The notes beneath the pieces are model-generated. The model was given only the letters and a program-made list of their open reading frames with translations, was not told the DNA's origin and ran no database searches. A DNA stretch of 64,000 nucleotides, from assembly GCF_963678635.1 (NCBI RefSeq), contig NC_087064.1, positions 15,803,802-15,867,801 on the forward strand, given 5' to 3'. How positions within the stretch are numbered: position 1 is the stretch's first letter; the number at the start of each line of letters is the position of its first letter. Positions 8,801-17,564 of this stretch are shown here, in pieces. Source of the stretch: Symsagittifera roscoffensis. Taxonomy: Eukaryota > Xenacoelomorpha > Acoela > Convolutidae. The translations under genes were made by a program, and so were the position numbers.

Positions 8801-11347
8801 CCTGACAAAGGTGACCTGGAAGAAGACAGCTATAGGATCCTGAGACAATACTTCATGCAGAAGGAGGGGAGATTATATCTGAACAAGGACGGGATCGTGG
8901 CTTGCAGGAGAAGAGAAGAAGACAAGGTCTTATACAAATATAACGCGATAGTGTTGCCGCAACTCTATCAGACAGAACTATTATTCAGGTCGCATGATCA
9001 GATGGGCCATCAAGGGATCGACAAAGTGTATCAGAGGATCCTGAAGCGCTTTGAGTGGCCTGGGATGAAAAAGGCATGCGAGAAATGGGTGACAGCATGT
9101 CTGTCATGCCAACAGGTCAAGGATCCTAGGAAGTTGCGATTTCCTTTACAATCAATTGAATCGTCTGAATTCAACGAGGTGGTGCAGATAGATCACCAGA
9201 AGATATGCATGACAGACAGCGGTTACAACCAAGTCTTGGTCATGATAGATCACTTCACGAAGTATGCAGAGGCCGTGCCCTGCATAACTGCCTCAGCGGA
9301 AGAGACATGCGACCACCTGATCAATACGTGGATAGCAAGACACGGATGTCCAATGACGTTTCAATCGGACAATGGAACGGCTTTCGTAGGCGAGCTTACG
9401 AAAGAGCTTATGAGACGGTCACAGGTCGCTCAGGCTCACTCCACGACATACCAACCTCAGACGAATGGCTTAGTGGAAAGACAGAATAGGACGTTAGTAT
9501 CGATGCTGAGAGTATACTGTTCCAGGTATATGACCGATTGGGACAGATACCTTCCACAGGTGATGGGAGCTTATAATAGCACGCAACACTCCACCACTGG
9601 AGTCAGTCCACACATGATGCTGACGGGACACGAGAAATCTTTACCCTTGACATTCTTCTACCCAGAGTATGAGGGAAAGAAAACATCCCCACAGGTCTAC
9701 GTAAGGGATGTGATCAGACGCCAACAGGAGTTGAACGACTTGTGTAGACGAAACACTCAGCAGGCACAGGCAAGGCAGAGGAAAAGATTCGACAAGAAAG
9801 CAGCTGGTGCAAAGGCTTACTCGGTGGGAGACTACGTATGGGTATTTCAGAACGTTATACCACCGAAAGGGACAAAAAAGCTTCTGAAGAAGTGGAGGGG
9901 ACCCTTCATGATTACAGAGGTGCACCAAGAGGGACGCTTTTATAGACTGAGTACTGGCCGAGCCGCCCACTACGAGAACATCAAGCCACACAATCCATCG
10001 ACAGAAGACTGGTGTATACCTGCAGACATGGAAGAAGGGGATTATCTAATGATGGATCCTGCTTGTGAGGTCAATGAAAAAGGCACCAGGGAGAAGAACG
10101 ATGGAAACGAAGTCGTAGAGGAAGGTACGGATACACCATTGGACCTGGATCCAAACGAACAGATCGAAGCGGACGATGAAACCTTGCCCTACGCAGAGGA
10201 AGATTGGCAGGATTCCGAACAGACAGAGGTTCCCAAGAACATGGAACCAGATCTTCCGTTCACGATGCAGACTCGTCAGAAAGACGGGACGAGACTAAGA
10301 AAGAAATACAATCCTTACGGTGACGACTTTGTAGTGGATAGGATAGATCTAAAGAAAATAGTGGAGGAAGTAGTGGGTTTAGAGGAAATAACAGTGTCAC
10401 AGGACATTGGCATAGTCGATGATCACAACGATGAGTGGGTTGACGACTGGTCGAAACCCGAGGTGGAGTTCGACGATGAGCAACAGCAGTCAAATGAACA
10501 AGACCTGACGAACCTGCGTGTCTTAGAGTGGCTGAACGAAATGACATCAGACCCTGATAAGACCAGCGTTACGATTCAAGACGTAGATCGCGAAAGCGCG
10601 AAATACATTAAGACCGAACGAGATGATCCTTCCTGGGCTGCCCAGGAAGGACAACTTCTCATTCCAGCTTCTAATCTTGACTTAATACCCGGTATGCGAT
10701 CGACGGGGACGCCGATGGATATTTTTGTCCGGGGAGTGGGGGTAGGACTTACCCACACTGAAAACTTGATAATAAAAAAATTGAGAATAGCAAGAGAAAC
10801 AGGAAACTTAGAAGCAGAAACAGGTGAAGAACCTAAGAAACCTGACATAGGCAGGGTAGTTGAGTCATATTTTAATTTACCAAATGAATATTCTAGTAAC
10901 ATAATACTAACAGACAGTGATTTCATACTCACAAACAGAACATGTGCGGTAGCTATCACCGCAGACATGAGTTTTAGGACGGCGCTAGCGGCAGATTTTA
11001 AGAGGGAATATAAAAACGTGGAATTCCTTTGGAAGCAAAGACCAGGGATAGGGGGCGTAGCAGCCTTACCCCCGGCGGTGTCGCAGATACCGGGAAAGTA
11101 CTTATGCTTCTTGGTAACGAGGGCGACAGAGAAGCAGCACGTGGACCCAGAAAACCTAGTCTTGTCTTTGACGAGGCTGAGGGACTTCCTTGTGGAAATG
11201 GACGTGAAGGAGCTTTCGCTTCCAGTGTACGATCCAAATAGAGGAAGACTGCATCCTCGGGAATTGTACGCGCTTGTACACGTGATATTCTCTGATACGA
11301 ACATACAAGTGTATCTACATAAGAAATATTACTTAAGTATAGGCTGA
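5831..11347 (+). CDS. pol: pol: RT, RNase H, integrase, macrodomain-like tail
   Basis: 1838 residues counted from the first ATG after the TAG, though the frame is open from 5801. RT spans about residues 95-330 with the catalytic YVDD at 283-286 (6677-6688). RNase H begins with DTDAS at about residue 431 (7121). After a long charged linker rich in Glu/Lys, the integrase shows an HHCC zinc finger (from His 1055) and a D,D-35-E triad at 1121, 1180 and 1216, then a WRGPF (GPY/F-type) motif near 9894. Beyond that is an unusual extension of about 450 residues; its last 149 residues (10898-11344) resemble a macrodomain. All catalytic positions I checked are intact, so the enzyme set could be functional. 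The product would copy element RNA and integrate the cDNA. Confidence 0.92.
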   Translation: MRTDYEETQNLKKYSVKDCPYHANKDKILKRINELKSIRKLFSMKSETDDGLSSCSNFPERPSSYELDSDKPVLPEIEHLKGKIGEGDFEKLRDLLNRNAEVFSKHKADIGCCNFVEHEIELEEGAVPHREGARRMTPHKSEACRAEIEMLLEYDMIEPSKSPWACGVVMAKKKGGQLRFCCDFRYLNAVTIKDAYPIPRIDESLSKLGDAKFFTTLDLGSAFWQVPLRKKDREKTGFACELGLYQWKRMPFGLCNATATFQRLMAQALTGVTKKYGNLLMCYVDDVVIVTPTLEDHIDRLDEVFGCMKRAGLKCKPSKCEILRDSIKYLGRMVDRHGVRPDPEAVEAVLTWKAPRTDTQLMSFLGFANYYREFIKGYADKVYPMQKLMRNKGKKFEWNDEAQVAFENIKRELCEAPVLGMPTEKGMYVLDTDASVVAISGILHQEQEWNGRTVLRPIAYGSKVLSDTEMKYGAPKAEMFAVVTFVEKYRAYLGSAPFKLRVDNRALSWLKTYSMDQSYIGRWIVRLDGYHMIIEHRMRDKHQNADSLSKKTEFYERLEQKQANQAEVKEGFSFLDKETYEALPLTRWLDKSGHPIPGHPELPVEKAAEIMILSKEDPVPLDLLLRSNLVQQELSRMNINSLSLLDKTVQVTPQVMRMLGGLLEREVTRDDPEWTAAVASLTVSEKVKIMPSRQQHEENKRDCRTIVQQLVSSIPQEILTSTSYGRKEQGSSKRKKTVTFVDREKEGEEVEQNLLQDYLSGEKDEERNQQSQDQHPGQVNLSGESEIDEKIPDEKQDLENKVLYGEFRWMRRKYGHDLEERAVSSTTPSTDDKSESSRINTYSDRDSTSGSELSELAIHTLLVETRARNLDREVYQDPDSDRYLIPSERVFDNAADDLETIAVSKRSISLLPQKEVVRTDLQPFQQETQPLAKIWCVKMEEDTHQPNELNSQMRVMKTYLKARYRLSDLLRAQRNDRMTSNLKRWIENGAPDKGDLEEDSYRILRQYFMQKEGRLYLNKDGIVACRRREEDKVLYKYNAIVLPQLYQTELLFRSHDQMGHQGIDKVYQRILKRFEWPGMKKACEKWVTACLSCQQVKDPRKLRFPLQSIESSEFNEVVQIDHQKICMTDSGYNQVLVMIDHFTKYAEAVPCITASAEETCDHLINTWIARHGCPMTFQSDNGTAFVGELTKELMRRSQVAQAHSTTYQPQTNGLVERQNRTLVSMLRVYCSRYMTDWDRYLPQVMGAYNSTQHSTTGVSPHMMLTGHEKSLPLTFFYPEYEGKKTSPQVYVRDVIRRQQELNDLCRRNTQQAQARQRKRFDKKAAGAKAYSVGDYVWVFQNVIPPKGTKKLLKKWRGPFMITEVHQEGRFYRLSTGRAAHYENIKPHNPSTEDWCIPADMEEGDYLMMDPACEVNEKGTREKNDGNEVVEEGTDTPLDLDPNEQIEADDETLPYAEEDWQDSEQTEVPKNMEPDLPFTMQTRQKDGTRLRKKYNPYGDDFVVDRIDLKKIVEEVVGLEEITVSQDIGIVDDHNDEWVDDWSKPEVEFDDEQQQSNEQDLTNLRVLEWLNEMTSDPDKTSVTIQDVDRESAKYIKTERDDPSWAAQEGQLLIPASNLDLIPGMRSTGTPMDIFVRGVGVGLTHTENLIIKKLRIARETGNLEAETGEEPKKPDIGRVVESYFNLPNEYSSNIILTDSDFILTNRTCAVAITADMSFRTALAADFKREYKNVEFLWKQRPGIGGVAALPPAVSQIPGKYLCFLVTRATEKQHVDPENLVLSLTRLRDFLVEMDVKELSLPVYDPNRGRLHPRELYALVHVIFSDTNIQVYLHKKYYLSIG
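8104..8249 (+). repeat. Cluster of TTTGTCCGGGGAGT motif copies
   Basis: Near-identical words lie at 8104-8116, 8170-8183 and 8236-8249 (one mismatch), again at 10724-10737, and as TGTCCGGGGAGT at 15316-15327 directly before the 3' LTR. The copies encode different residues in different frames (LSGES at 8170, FVRGV at 10724), so the repetition is not explained by protein repeats. Copies also exist in element 2 at 26450-26463 and, with a mismatch, at 28382-28394. The terminal copy occupies the position of the polypurine tract, so the internal ones may be polypurine-tract-like sites. Confidence 0.6.
10898..11344 (+). other. Macrodomain-like C-terminal module of pol
   Basis: The pattern of the last 149 residues follows small TARG1/OARD1-type macrodomains. 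A hydrophobic strand and a CAVAITADMSF-type segment are followed by a helix, GGVAAL, a KYLCFLVTRA strand and a long DPENLVLSLTRLRDFLVE helix. Then come an ELSLPVYDPNRG strand-loop, a RELYALVHVIF helix and a final strand IQVYL. This is recognition by pattern, not by a search. Macrodomains bind or hydrolyse ADP-ribose. The usual Asn/Asp and glycine-rich loop positions are only partly matched, so enzymatic activity is uncertain. The decayed relative keeps recognisable pieces at 28560-28650 and 28759-28910. Confidence 0.5.
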
Positions 11348-11759
11348 GTGATGAGCGAGAGGGTGTTAGGCCAAAGACCGAGTTATATGTAATATGTGAT
11401 ATGTGTGTCATGTTATGTTATGTTATGTTATGTTATGTGTTAGGTTATTAAGATCATGGGTAAGTAGGGGTTAGTGACCATGAACAACTAAATGACGATC
11501 TTGGGAATAGATCCAAAGTTTGGACTGTCCAATCTTAGGTCGAATTCCAAAATTTTAGAAACCAATTGATTTTAATAAATTTTAGGATAAATATCTTTTT
11601 ATCTGAACTGTCTTCAAGCAAATTTTAACGATGTATGTTAGGGTGAAATTGACAAGTGTGACATTCGTGATTTCTTTTCTAGATCCTGATTGATCATTTA
11701 ATTGCTCACTTGAGTCAAAACTTGAAATCGAAATCAAATTAAATTTGGAGAAGAACTGT
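11348..11759 (+). other. Spacer between pol and accessory ORFs
   Basis: About 410 bases without a convincing gene. It contains a perfect ATGTT pentanucleotide repeat at about 11409-11438. The accessory ORFs downstream are presumably expressed from a spliced or subgenomic RNA; I cannot identify the acceptor with confidence. Confidence 0.5.
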
Positions 11760-12521
11760 ATGGATAATTTCAACCTGGATGAATTAATGGCCCTGGAAGA
11801 AGAAAAAGCCATGGAGGGTTATCTGGAAACAATGTTGCAAGGCACCACCCTCAAGCAGAATGCGTACGGAACTTTGGCGTCGTCTGACGTACAGGCGGAG
11901 ACGATCGAGCAGTTGGTGAGCCTTCCATGGAAAGCAGTAGTATTGAGGTATTTCGAAGAGGAAATGAGGACTACGCCAAGAATACATGCTCTCGTGGCAG
12001 TACCTTACGTAAGGACGGAATTACAACTCAGGCTCGCCTGGTGCATGATGGGACTGACTCGCGAAGAATATGATTCAGAAGAAAGGAAGAGATCAAAGGA
12101 GGGAAAAGTTTTCCTTAGGACGAATCTGAGGGATCTGATAGTCCAGGAGGGAGCAGCAGTAGCGTGTGCAAAGCGGAGAGACGCTCTCTGTTTCATTCGA
12201 TTCCTGATAGAGCAGATCTCAGTACCTGCATTAAGCACTTGTGTTAGAATGTTGAAGGAAGGCGATGAGCGAACGAAAGCCATGTTCTTACTAGCAATGC
12301 TGGATATGCAGCAAAGTAAACCGATGAGGGTGAACATGAAAGAACCTGAAGAATTGGAACCCATGAAAAAGATAGACGAGATCAGGAGATTCTCAAACAA
12401 GGAGTTGAGGCTCACTAAAGAGTCTATGGGAGCATTGCCGAAATCCAGTGAATACTGTGGACCGATCAAGAAGAAGTCATATAGCTATGTATCCGGGATT
12501 ATACAATCCTTTCCTGAGTGA
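11760..12521 (+). CDS. Accessory ORF3a, unknown function
   Basis: 253 residues from the ATG at 11760. I do not recognise the family. The protein is predicted by eye to be almost wholly alpha-helical, with acidic N and basic central segments, no signal peptide and no obvious membrane segment. It lies 412 bases after pol and overlaps the next ORF by 35 bases in the +1 frame. Codon usage and GC content match gag-pol, and the frame is intact. Both point to a genuine element gene rather than a host fragment. The corresponding position in element 2 is occupied by unrelated ORFs. It is not a retroviral envelope by any feature that I can see. Confidence 0.7.
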   Translation: MDNFNLDELMALEEEKAMEGYLETMLQGTTLKQNAYGTLASSDVQAETIEQLVSLPWKAVVLRYFEEEMRTTPRIHALVAVPYVRTELQLRLAWCMMGLTREEYDSEERKRSKEGKVFLRTNLRDLIVQEGAAVACAKRRDALCFIRFLIEQISVPALSTCVRMLKEGDERTKAMFLLAMLDMQQSKPMRVNMKEPEELEPMKKIDEIRRFSNKELRLTKESMGALPKSSEYCGPIKKKSYSYVSGIIQSFPE

Positions 12522-14508
12522 AGACATACGTGATTGCTTCTTTGATTATGAGCAGGCGGTGTTACTAAGATTCTGGACGTCCAGAATTGTGACGACTAAG
12601 AGCGTTAACAATCCACAGGCCAAATTGGGATTGGTCTTGGAAGAAGAGGTGACTGCACCTTCAGTACCAAAATCCGACAAGAGAGTGGAATTTGGGTTGG
12701 GATTCTCAGATGAATTACTGAGAACGAGCTTGATGGCAGTGTGGGAATTGATGAAGCCATCGTGGTGTCCTAGTCCCAACGCTGACTCAATATTACGGGC
12801 GACACAGGACATACAGAGGGAACTGAATGTGGACTGTAACCTGCGTGACCTCAACATCATATATAATGTGATGATAACAGCCTCTAAGAGCAACGGAGAA
12901 GATAGAGTGGAGTTGCCTGGCTGGGGACCAGAAGACTGGGTCAAACCTGGTAGCTGTCTGGCGGAAGTCTGTGGACTAGAGGGTCACGTTTGTGGAAGTC
13001 TAGACTGTGTGAAAACCCTGGAGAAACAACACAAGCAGTTGACGGTATTGTTTGGAAATGTAGTGATGAAAGCAAGAACGGAAACGGAACTGATAGCAGA
13101 TTGCCATGGAGGAACCGATGTGAATCTAGTGACAGCACTAGGATTCTACAGCATGTTTGGTTCTTTAGAGTCACTATTGAATCTAGAACAGAAACATGAG
13201 ATGGTCACAGCCATCAGCGTAGAAGTATTCCCAGGAGTTCTGCAGACTGAGCAGAAGTATATAGGAAAATGGAGGGAAGCAATCGAAACGGAGATGAACA
13301 TCAGACACAGCGAAACTTATTGTAGACCATCAGGAGCACGATATTTGGTGGGTTCAATGTTGGCTCCAATGTGCAAGAGCAAGTATCCTGTACATTTCGT
13401 AGCTGTGGTTGTGAAGAGTACAAGAACGATTGTGGATCAAGCCTTTTCAGTGCCGAAGTGCGTGAGGTTGGCAAGAATGTCTGAAAAGTCTTACGAGTTA
13501 CTGTGTAAGATTTTCTCAGCAGTTCCAGAAAGAACCAAAGAGGAGTTGGAGTCAATACTAGGAAAGAAGTTCATGGGATATGTGAGCGGGAACTTCAGTG
13601 ACTTTGAAAAACAGAAACAGAGAGGATCAACTGTCACAGATTACAATGCAGTAGATGAGAATGATGAGATCCACCGAGTGATGATGGAAGTGGAGCCATT
13701 GCTGGAAGCTTCGGGAAAACGGAATTGGAGGAGCATCATGTTGACACATGACGAGTTTCCTTGCCACTGCTTGCTGCAGACCTGGTGGTATCCCAAGCGT
13801 AGTAATCTGGTGTTGATCTGGGACTCTGGAGAGCTGCTCTCCATGGGTTTACCAGATTCATCACAGCCCATAACAATAGTGATAGTGGGAGTTATGATGG
13901 CGATACGATGGCTGGAAGCTCATGTGAGAGAAAATAATAGACAGGAGGCACCGACGAGAGAACAATTGCAGAAATTAGATTGTCTAAAAGATTTAGATCT
14001 TTTTGAGACAATGTGCAAAGTTCTAAACATTCCGATGGAAGTGAAGAAGATATGGGCAAGAAAACGATTGATGCCATGGTTCAGAGCTAACATGACTGCA
14101 TGGTTGTACGAGTATGCGAAAAAGCATATGTCGAAACATGGCAGAGTGTACAGTGAATATCAGCTGGACATTGGGGCAGGAGCTTTCAAGCGAGCTTTCG
14201 TGACCCATCGGAATGCAGTGACCACCGCTGTGAAAAGAATTTCCAGGACGGGCGAGCGTAGTGGAAGTGAGAGGGCAGAGATGCTGAAAGAAGATTTGGA
14301 AAGAAACGTGGCGTTGTGTCTCCACAACAGCTTCTGTAGAAACAGAGAATCAAACGTGGATCCCCTACCTTGCTGTAAACAGAGGGTGGAAGAGCAGAAG
14401 TGTTGGAGGACGGCTTCCAACAGCGTCGGGATAGTCAATGACGTGCTGCAAGACACGGAGACCGAGAGTGCGGAGTCGGCGTCACAGGAGGAGGAAATGG
14501 AGCATTGA
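12487..14508 (+). CDS. Accessory ORF3b, unknown function
   Basis: 673 residues from the first ATG at 12487; the frame is open further upstream, to about 12448. The family is not recognised. Visible features are a cysteine-containing segment (CGLEGHVCGSLDC, about 12967-13008), a hydrophobic stretch PITIVIVGVMMAIRWL (about 13867-13914) that could be a buried strand-helix or a weak membrane segment, and a Ser/Glu-rich acidic tail. There is no N-terminal signal peptide, which argues against a normal envelope protein. The 35-base overlap with ORF3a suggests either coupled expression by frameshift or reinitiation, or an old indel that split one ORF. It is intact and has the composition of the rest of the element. 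Confidence 0.72.
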   Translation: MYPGLYNPFLSEDIRDCFFDYEQAVLLRFWTSRIVTTKSVNNPQAKLGLVLEEEVTAPSVPKSDKRVEFGLGFSDELLRTSLMAVWELMKPSWCPSPNADSILRATQDIQRELNVDCNLRDLNIIYNVMITASKSNGEDRVELPGWGPEDWVKPGSCLAEVCGLEGHVCGSLDCVKTLEKQHKQLTVLFGNVVMKARTETELIADCHGGTDVNLVTALGFYSMFGSLESLLNLEQKHEMVTAISVEVFPGVLQTEQKYIGKWREAIETEMNIRHSETYCRPSGARYLVGSMLAPMCKSKYPVHFVAVVVKSTRTIVDQAFSVPKCVRLARMSEKSYELLCKIFSAVPERTKEELESILGKKFMGYVSGNFSDFEKQKQRGSTVTDYNAVDENDEIHRVMMEVEPLLEASGKRNWRSIMLTHDEFPCHCLLQTWWYPKRSNLVLIWDSGELLSMGLPDSSQPITIVIVGVMMAIRWLEAHVRENNRQEAPTREQLQKLDCLKDLDLFETMCKVLNIPMEVKKIWARKRLMPWFRANMTAWLYEYAKKHMSKHGRVYSEYQLDIGAGAFKRAFVTHRNAVTTAVKRISRTGERSGSERAEMLKEDLERNVALCLHNSFCRNRESNVDPLPCCKQRVEEQKCWRTASNSVGIVNDVLQDTETESAESASQEEEMEH

Positions 14509-15328
14509 TGAATGGTCGAGAAAACAAGAGGCAACAAGAAAGAAGATTGGAAGAATTTAGAAGTTTTAGAACTTCTAAACGACGAAAGGGGAAGAGAACA
14601 AAGGGATGATGAAGAAAAGTTAAAACTCAAAATTGTTTTTTGTGTGTGAAAAACTCAAGTGAGAAACCAAGCAACCAAGTTGTAATTGAAAACTGAAACA
14701 TTTAAGTTGAGTTTGGAAATTGTTGCATTTATAAATTTGCATTTTGGTTTTAGTTGAAGTGGCTTTAGAGACACTCACTTATTATTTATTTAGAGAGGCT
14801 TGAGGGAAGAGTATATTTAAATATTCCAGCCTGCATGATTGTTTTTAATCACTTAGGAAGACTGATAACTTTGTGGTGACATGAAAAACTTGAATAACTT
14901 CTTGAGGAGGGAGGTTGTTGCATTGTTCTTTCTAACCACAAAGTTTCTTAGTTTTAATATTCAGGACAATAAACAAGCAAGATTTCCGAAGGGAAGGAGC
15001 ATAGTAGGATAATTTTAGCTTGTTGGTTGGCAGGACTGTCCTGCAAGCCAAGACCTTTTAAATCTAGGAGAAAAAGTTTCAATCGGGATATTGACACTGG
15101 AAGTCAGAAAATATGTTTTATCTTAAGTCATATCCTCAATGTGCAGATTAATGAAAGAATTTGAAGGCTATAGTGATGTAGTATGATGCCATTTATATTC
15201 TGCAGTGAGTCGATGTGACGTAGGTAAAAGTAATTTCGTGCATTTTGTAAATTCTGTTCGATGACACTGTAACCATTTAGAACATTGCGCGATTCAATGA
15301 GGACATTGACCGGACTGTCCGGGGAGTA
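14509..15328 (+). other. 3' non-coding region and purine tract of LTR element 1
   Basis: About 820 AT-rich bases with no gene, ending in the purine-rich tract CGGGGAGTA at 15320-15328. This tract sits directly before the LTR start and would be the plus-strand primer site. The same end sequence, CGGGGAGTA, precedes the third LTR of the neighbouring array at 35849-35857. Confidence 0.6.
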
Positions 15329-16249
15329 TGTGACATTCGACCAGAATGGCCAAAATGCAGTCTCTGCAGAATTCGGTATTTTAGCAGCAAGCCTTCCGAA
15401 TTGGCGATTTAGAACGGATAAGGACGTTATTTGAACGATTAGCCAAACGGTGAAGGCTAGAAGATTCTGGAATTCTAATTTTTAAAAAATTCGAATTATG
15501 ACGTCATATTTCTGAGAAACGTCAGAGACGGCCATTTTAGCTAAAATAGCAGAAAGGAACAGAACAACTTTTATCTGCGATTACGAACAGTACGAAATCG
15601 AGACTAAAAAACAACAACGAACTACCGAACAGCAGAGGACGTTCCGAGTTGCAACTATTGTGCTGTTACAATAGTTGCAAGGCCGTTGCGAGCAACGGTG
15701 AAGGGTAAAACCCAGCCTTCCGAGTTATTGTGAACTGGATATTAAGAAGCTTGATTCACCGGATTCAAGAATCCGGAAGGGTCTCGGGACGTGGACTTTT
15801 ATGAACTTATATTGAATTTTAGCATCCGTCATGTCCTGACTTGAATTTAATTAAGATCTTAATTCGTTTTGACAAGAATGAGGAGCTAGAAGTAGAGGGG
15901 GAAGGGTTGATCCATCTTCGATGGAGATGATGATTTTTATCTACTGAACAAAAACAATAGTAATATGATAAGTAGTAGCCCTGTTTTTAGGAGTGACCTC
16001 GTGGTCTGGGGATACAGAGACCCAGCCATGAGCTCACTAATTTTGCATGTAATTCAGTTAATTTGAGCGTTCTGGTCGAAGCCGGAGAACAGTAGCGTTT
16101 TTGTCAGCCTGATGTAAGAAAGACCACCGAAAAGTACTGGCTTGGTAGAGACGGTGAAAAACATGCAAAGCTCTGTTTAGACGCTAGCCAGTCGTCTTAA
16201 GACTTAGTTTTGTTATCCGTCGATATGTATCTTCCGGGCGAATGTTACA
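15329..16249 (+). repeat. 3' LTR of LTR element 1
   Basis: It begins TGTGAC directly after the purine tract and is inferred to end TGTTACA at 16249, where LINE sequence begins. Homology with the LTRs of element 2 is visible around the CCCTGTTTTTA stretch (15980) and the GAGACCCAGCCATG stretch (16018), and the ends share TGTG...TTACA. The far end is inferred by analogy with the LTR at 18381-19144, which ends CTGTTACA. No promoter element is assigned with confidence. Confidence 0.65.
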
Positions 16250-17564
16250 AGTTTTGCATGCCCAAATAACAGAACATCTTGACAAATTTAAAATAATGAC
16301 ACCATTTCAATTCGGATTTCGCAAAAACATTTCAACACAAGATGCTCTTGTTTATGTGACAGAAAGTATTCGAAATCAAATAGATTCAAAAAAAATCGTA
16401 CATGCAGCTTTATTAGATCTGTCCAAGGCTTTTGATTCTATTTCGCATGAAGTTTTAATTGAAAAAATGCTTTCTCTCGGTTTTTCAAATGGAGCAAATG
16501 CTTTAATTGCTAGCTTCCTAAACAAACGTATTCAAAGAGTAAACGTCAATGGAATCTTTTCAGACTGGATTGAAATCAAACGAGGTGTCCCACAAGGAAC
16601 GGTACTTGGTCCGTTGTTGTTCAATTTATATGTTAATGACATACAAGAGCGATTATATGAAGGTTGTACTTTAGTTTAATATGCTGACGACTGTATGGTT
16701 TTTTCCTCTTCTATAATTTCTGAGGATGCTTTGAATCGATTGCAAAAATCACTCAATAATCTAACGGAACTTTTTGCAGAGAACCAATTGAATCTGAATG
16801 CATCTAAATCGGAATTTATAACATTTTGTCAAAAAAATGATAGCAAAAATGTAGATACTGATACAATAGTAAATAATGGGCATTATGTAGCCAAAAAATC
16901 AGAATGCAAATATTTAGGTCTTATTCTTGATCCAAGTTTATCTTTTCATGCTCAAATCAAAACAATTCTCCAAAAAATGGCTTAAGGAATTAAAACTATA
17001 GATACAATTGGACAACAACTGCCGACATTATCATTAGTTGCCTTGCTTCATTGTCTTGTTTTATCACATTTAGATTATTCAGCAATATTTTTAATACAAA
17101 TTAATGCTACTTTGATGCTATCTCTAGAGAAACAGTTGAACTGGGCGTTAAAAAGAACATATTTCAGATCGAAATTTAAATCTTCTTCCCTTCTTCGCAT
17201 TAGCAAATCGTTCATTGGAATCGAGAAAAGAATTCAGTTAAAGTGTATAACAAACTTATACCAATATCTTAAAAACAAAAAGAAGGCTTTTCAAAATACA
17301 TTGAGACTACCGACTGCCAATTATAGGCTCAACAAAAGAACGAAACAAATTATTTTTGACAAACATTGTTCAACCGCTTCTCTACAAAAATCAATTTTTC
17401 ATTTGACTTCAAAAAAATGGAATTCACTGCCCATAATTTTGCGCAATTTAGAAAAATCGAGAACAGGATTCAAGAAAAAATTGAAAGAATTTTACGTGAG
17501 TGAATTGAGAAACAATACAATATGTACAAATACAAATACGTGGCGTGATTTCCGTTTTTGCTAG
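16245..17564 (+). pseudogene. LINE reverse transcriptase, two stops
   Basis: One reading frame with two in-frame TAA codons, at 16677-16679 and 16983-16985. RT motifs are clear: FGFRK (thumb-finger region), LDLSKAFDS (catalytic Asp, motif A), GVPQGTVLGPLLFNLYVND (motif B) and YADD directly after the first stop (motif C). These are followed by the C-terminal RT tail to 17564. The first TAA falls immediately before the catalytic YADD box, so no active RT can be made. The endonuclease domain and ORF1 are missing. The sequence has features of the jockey/CR1 groups; the exact clade is uncertain. Confidence 0.88.

Larger units (their letters stand above)
3007..16249 (+). mobile_element. LTR element 1, Ty3/gypsy-like, 5' end lost in gap
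   Basis: Order is gag with two zinc knuckles, aspartic protease, RT, RNase H, integrase, a macrodomain-like tail, two accessory ORFs, a purine-rich tract and a 3' LTR. The order RT-RNase H-integrase and the style of the motifs fit the Ty3/gypsy group. Coding frames are open over 11 kb apart from one TAG at 5798-5800, which suggests recent insertion. Base composition is clearly more GC-rich than the flanks. A related but decayed element lies at 18381-34823. The 5' LTR is not visible, so age cannot be judged from LTR divergence. Confidence 0.9.

Noticed and set aside
12487-14508. Retroviral envelope gene
   Set aside because: It lies where an envelope gene would, but there is no signal peptide, no clear C-terminal membrane anchor and no furin-like site. 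The single hydrophobic stretch is internal.
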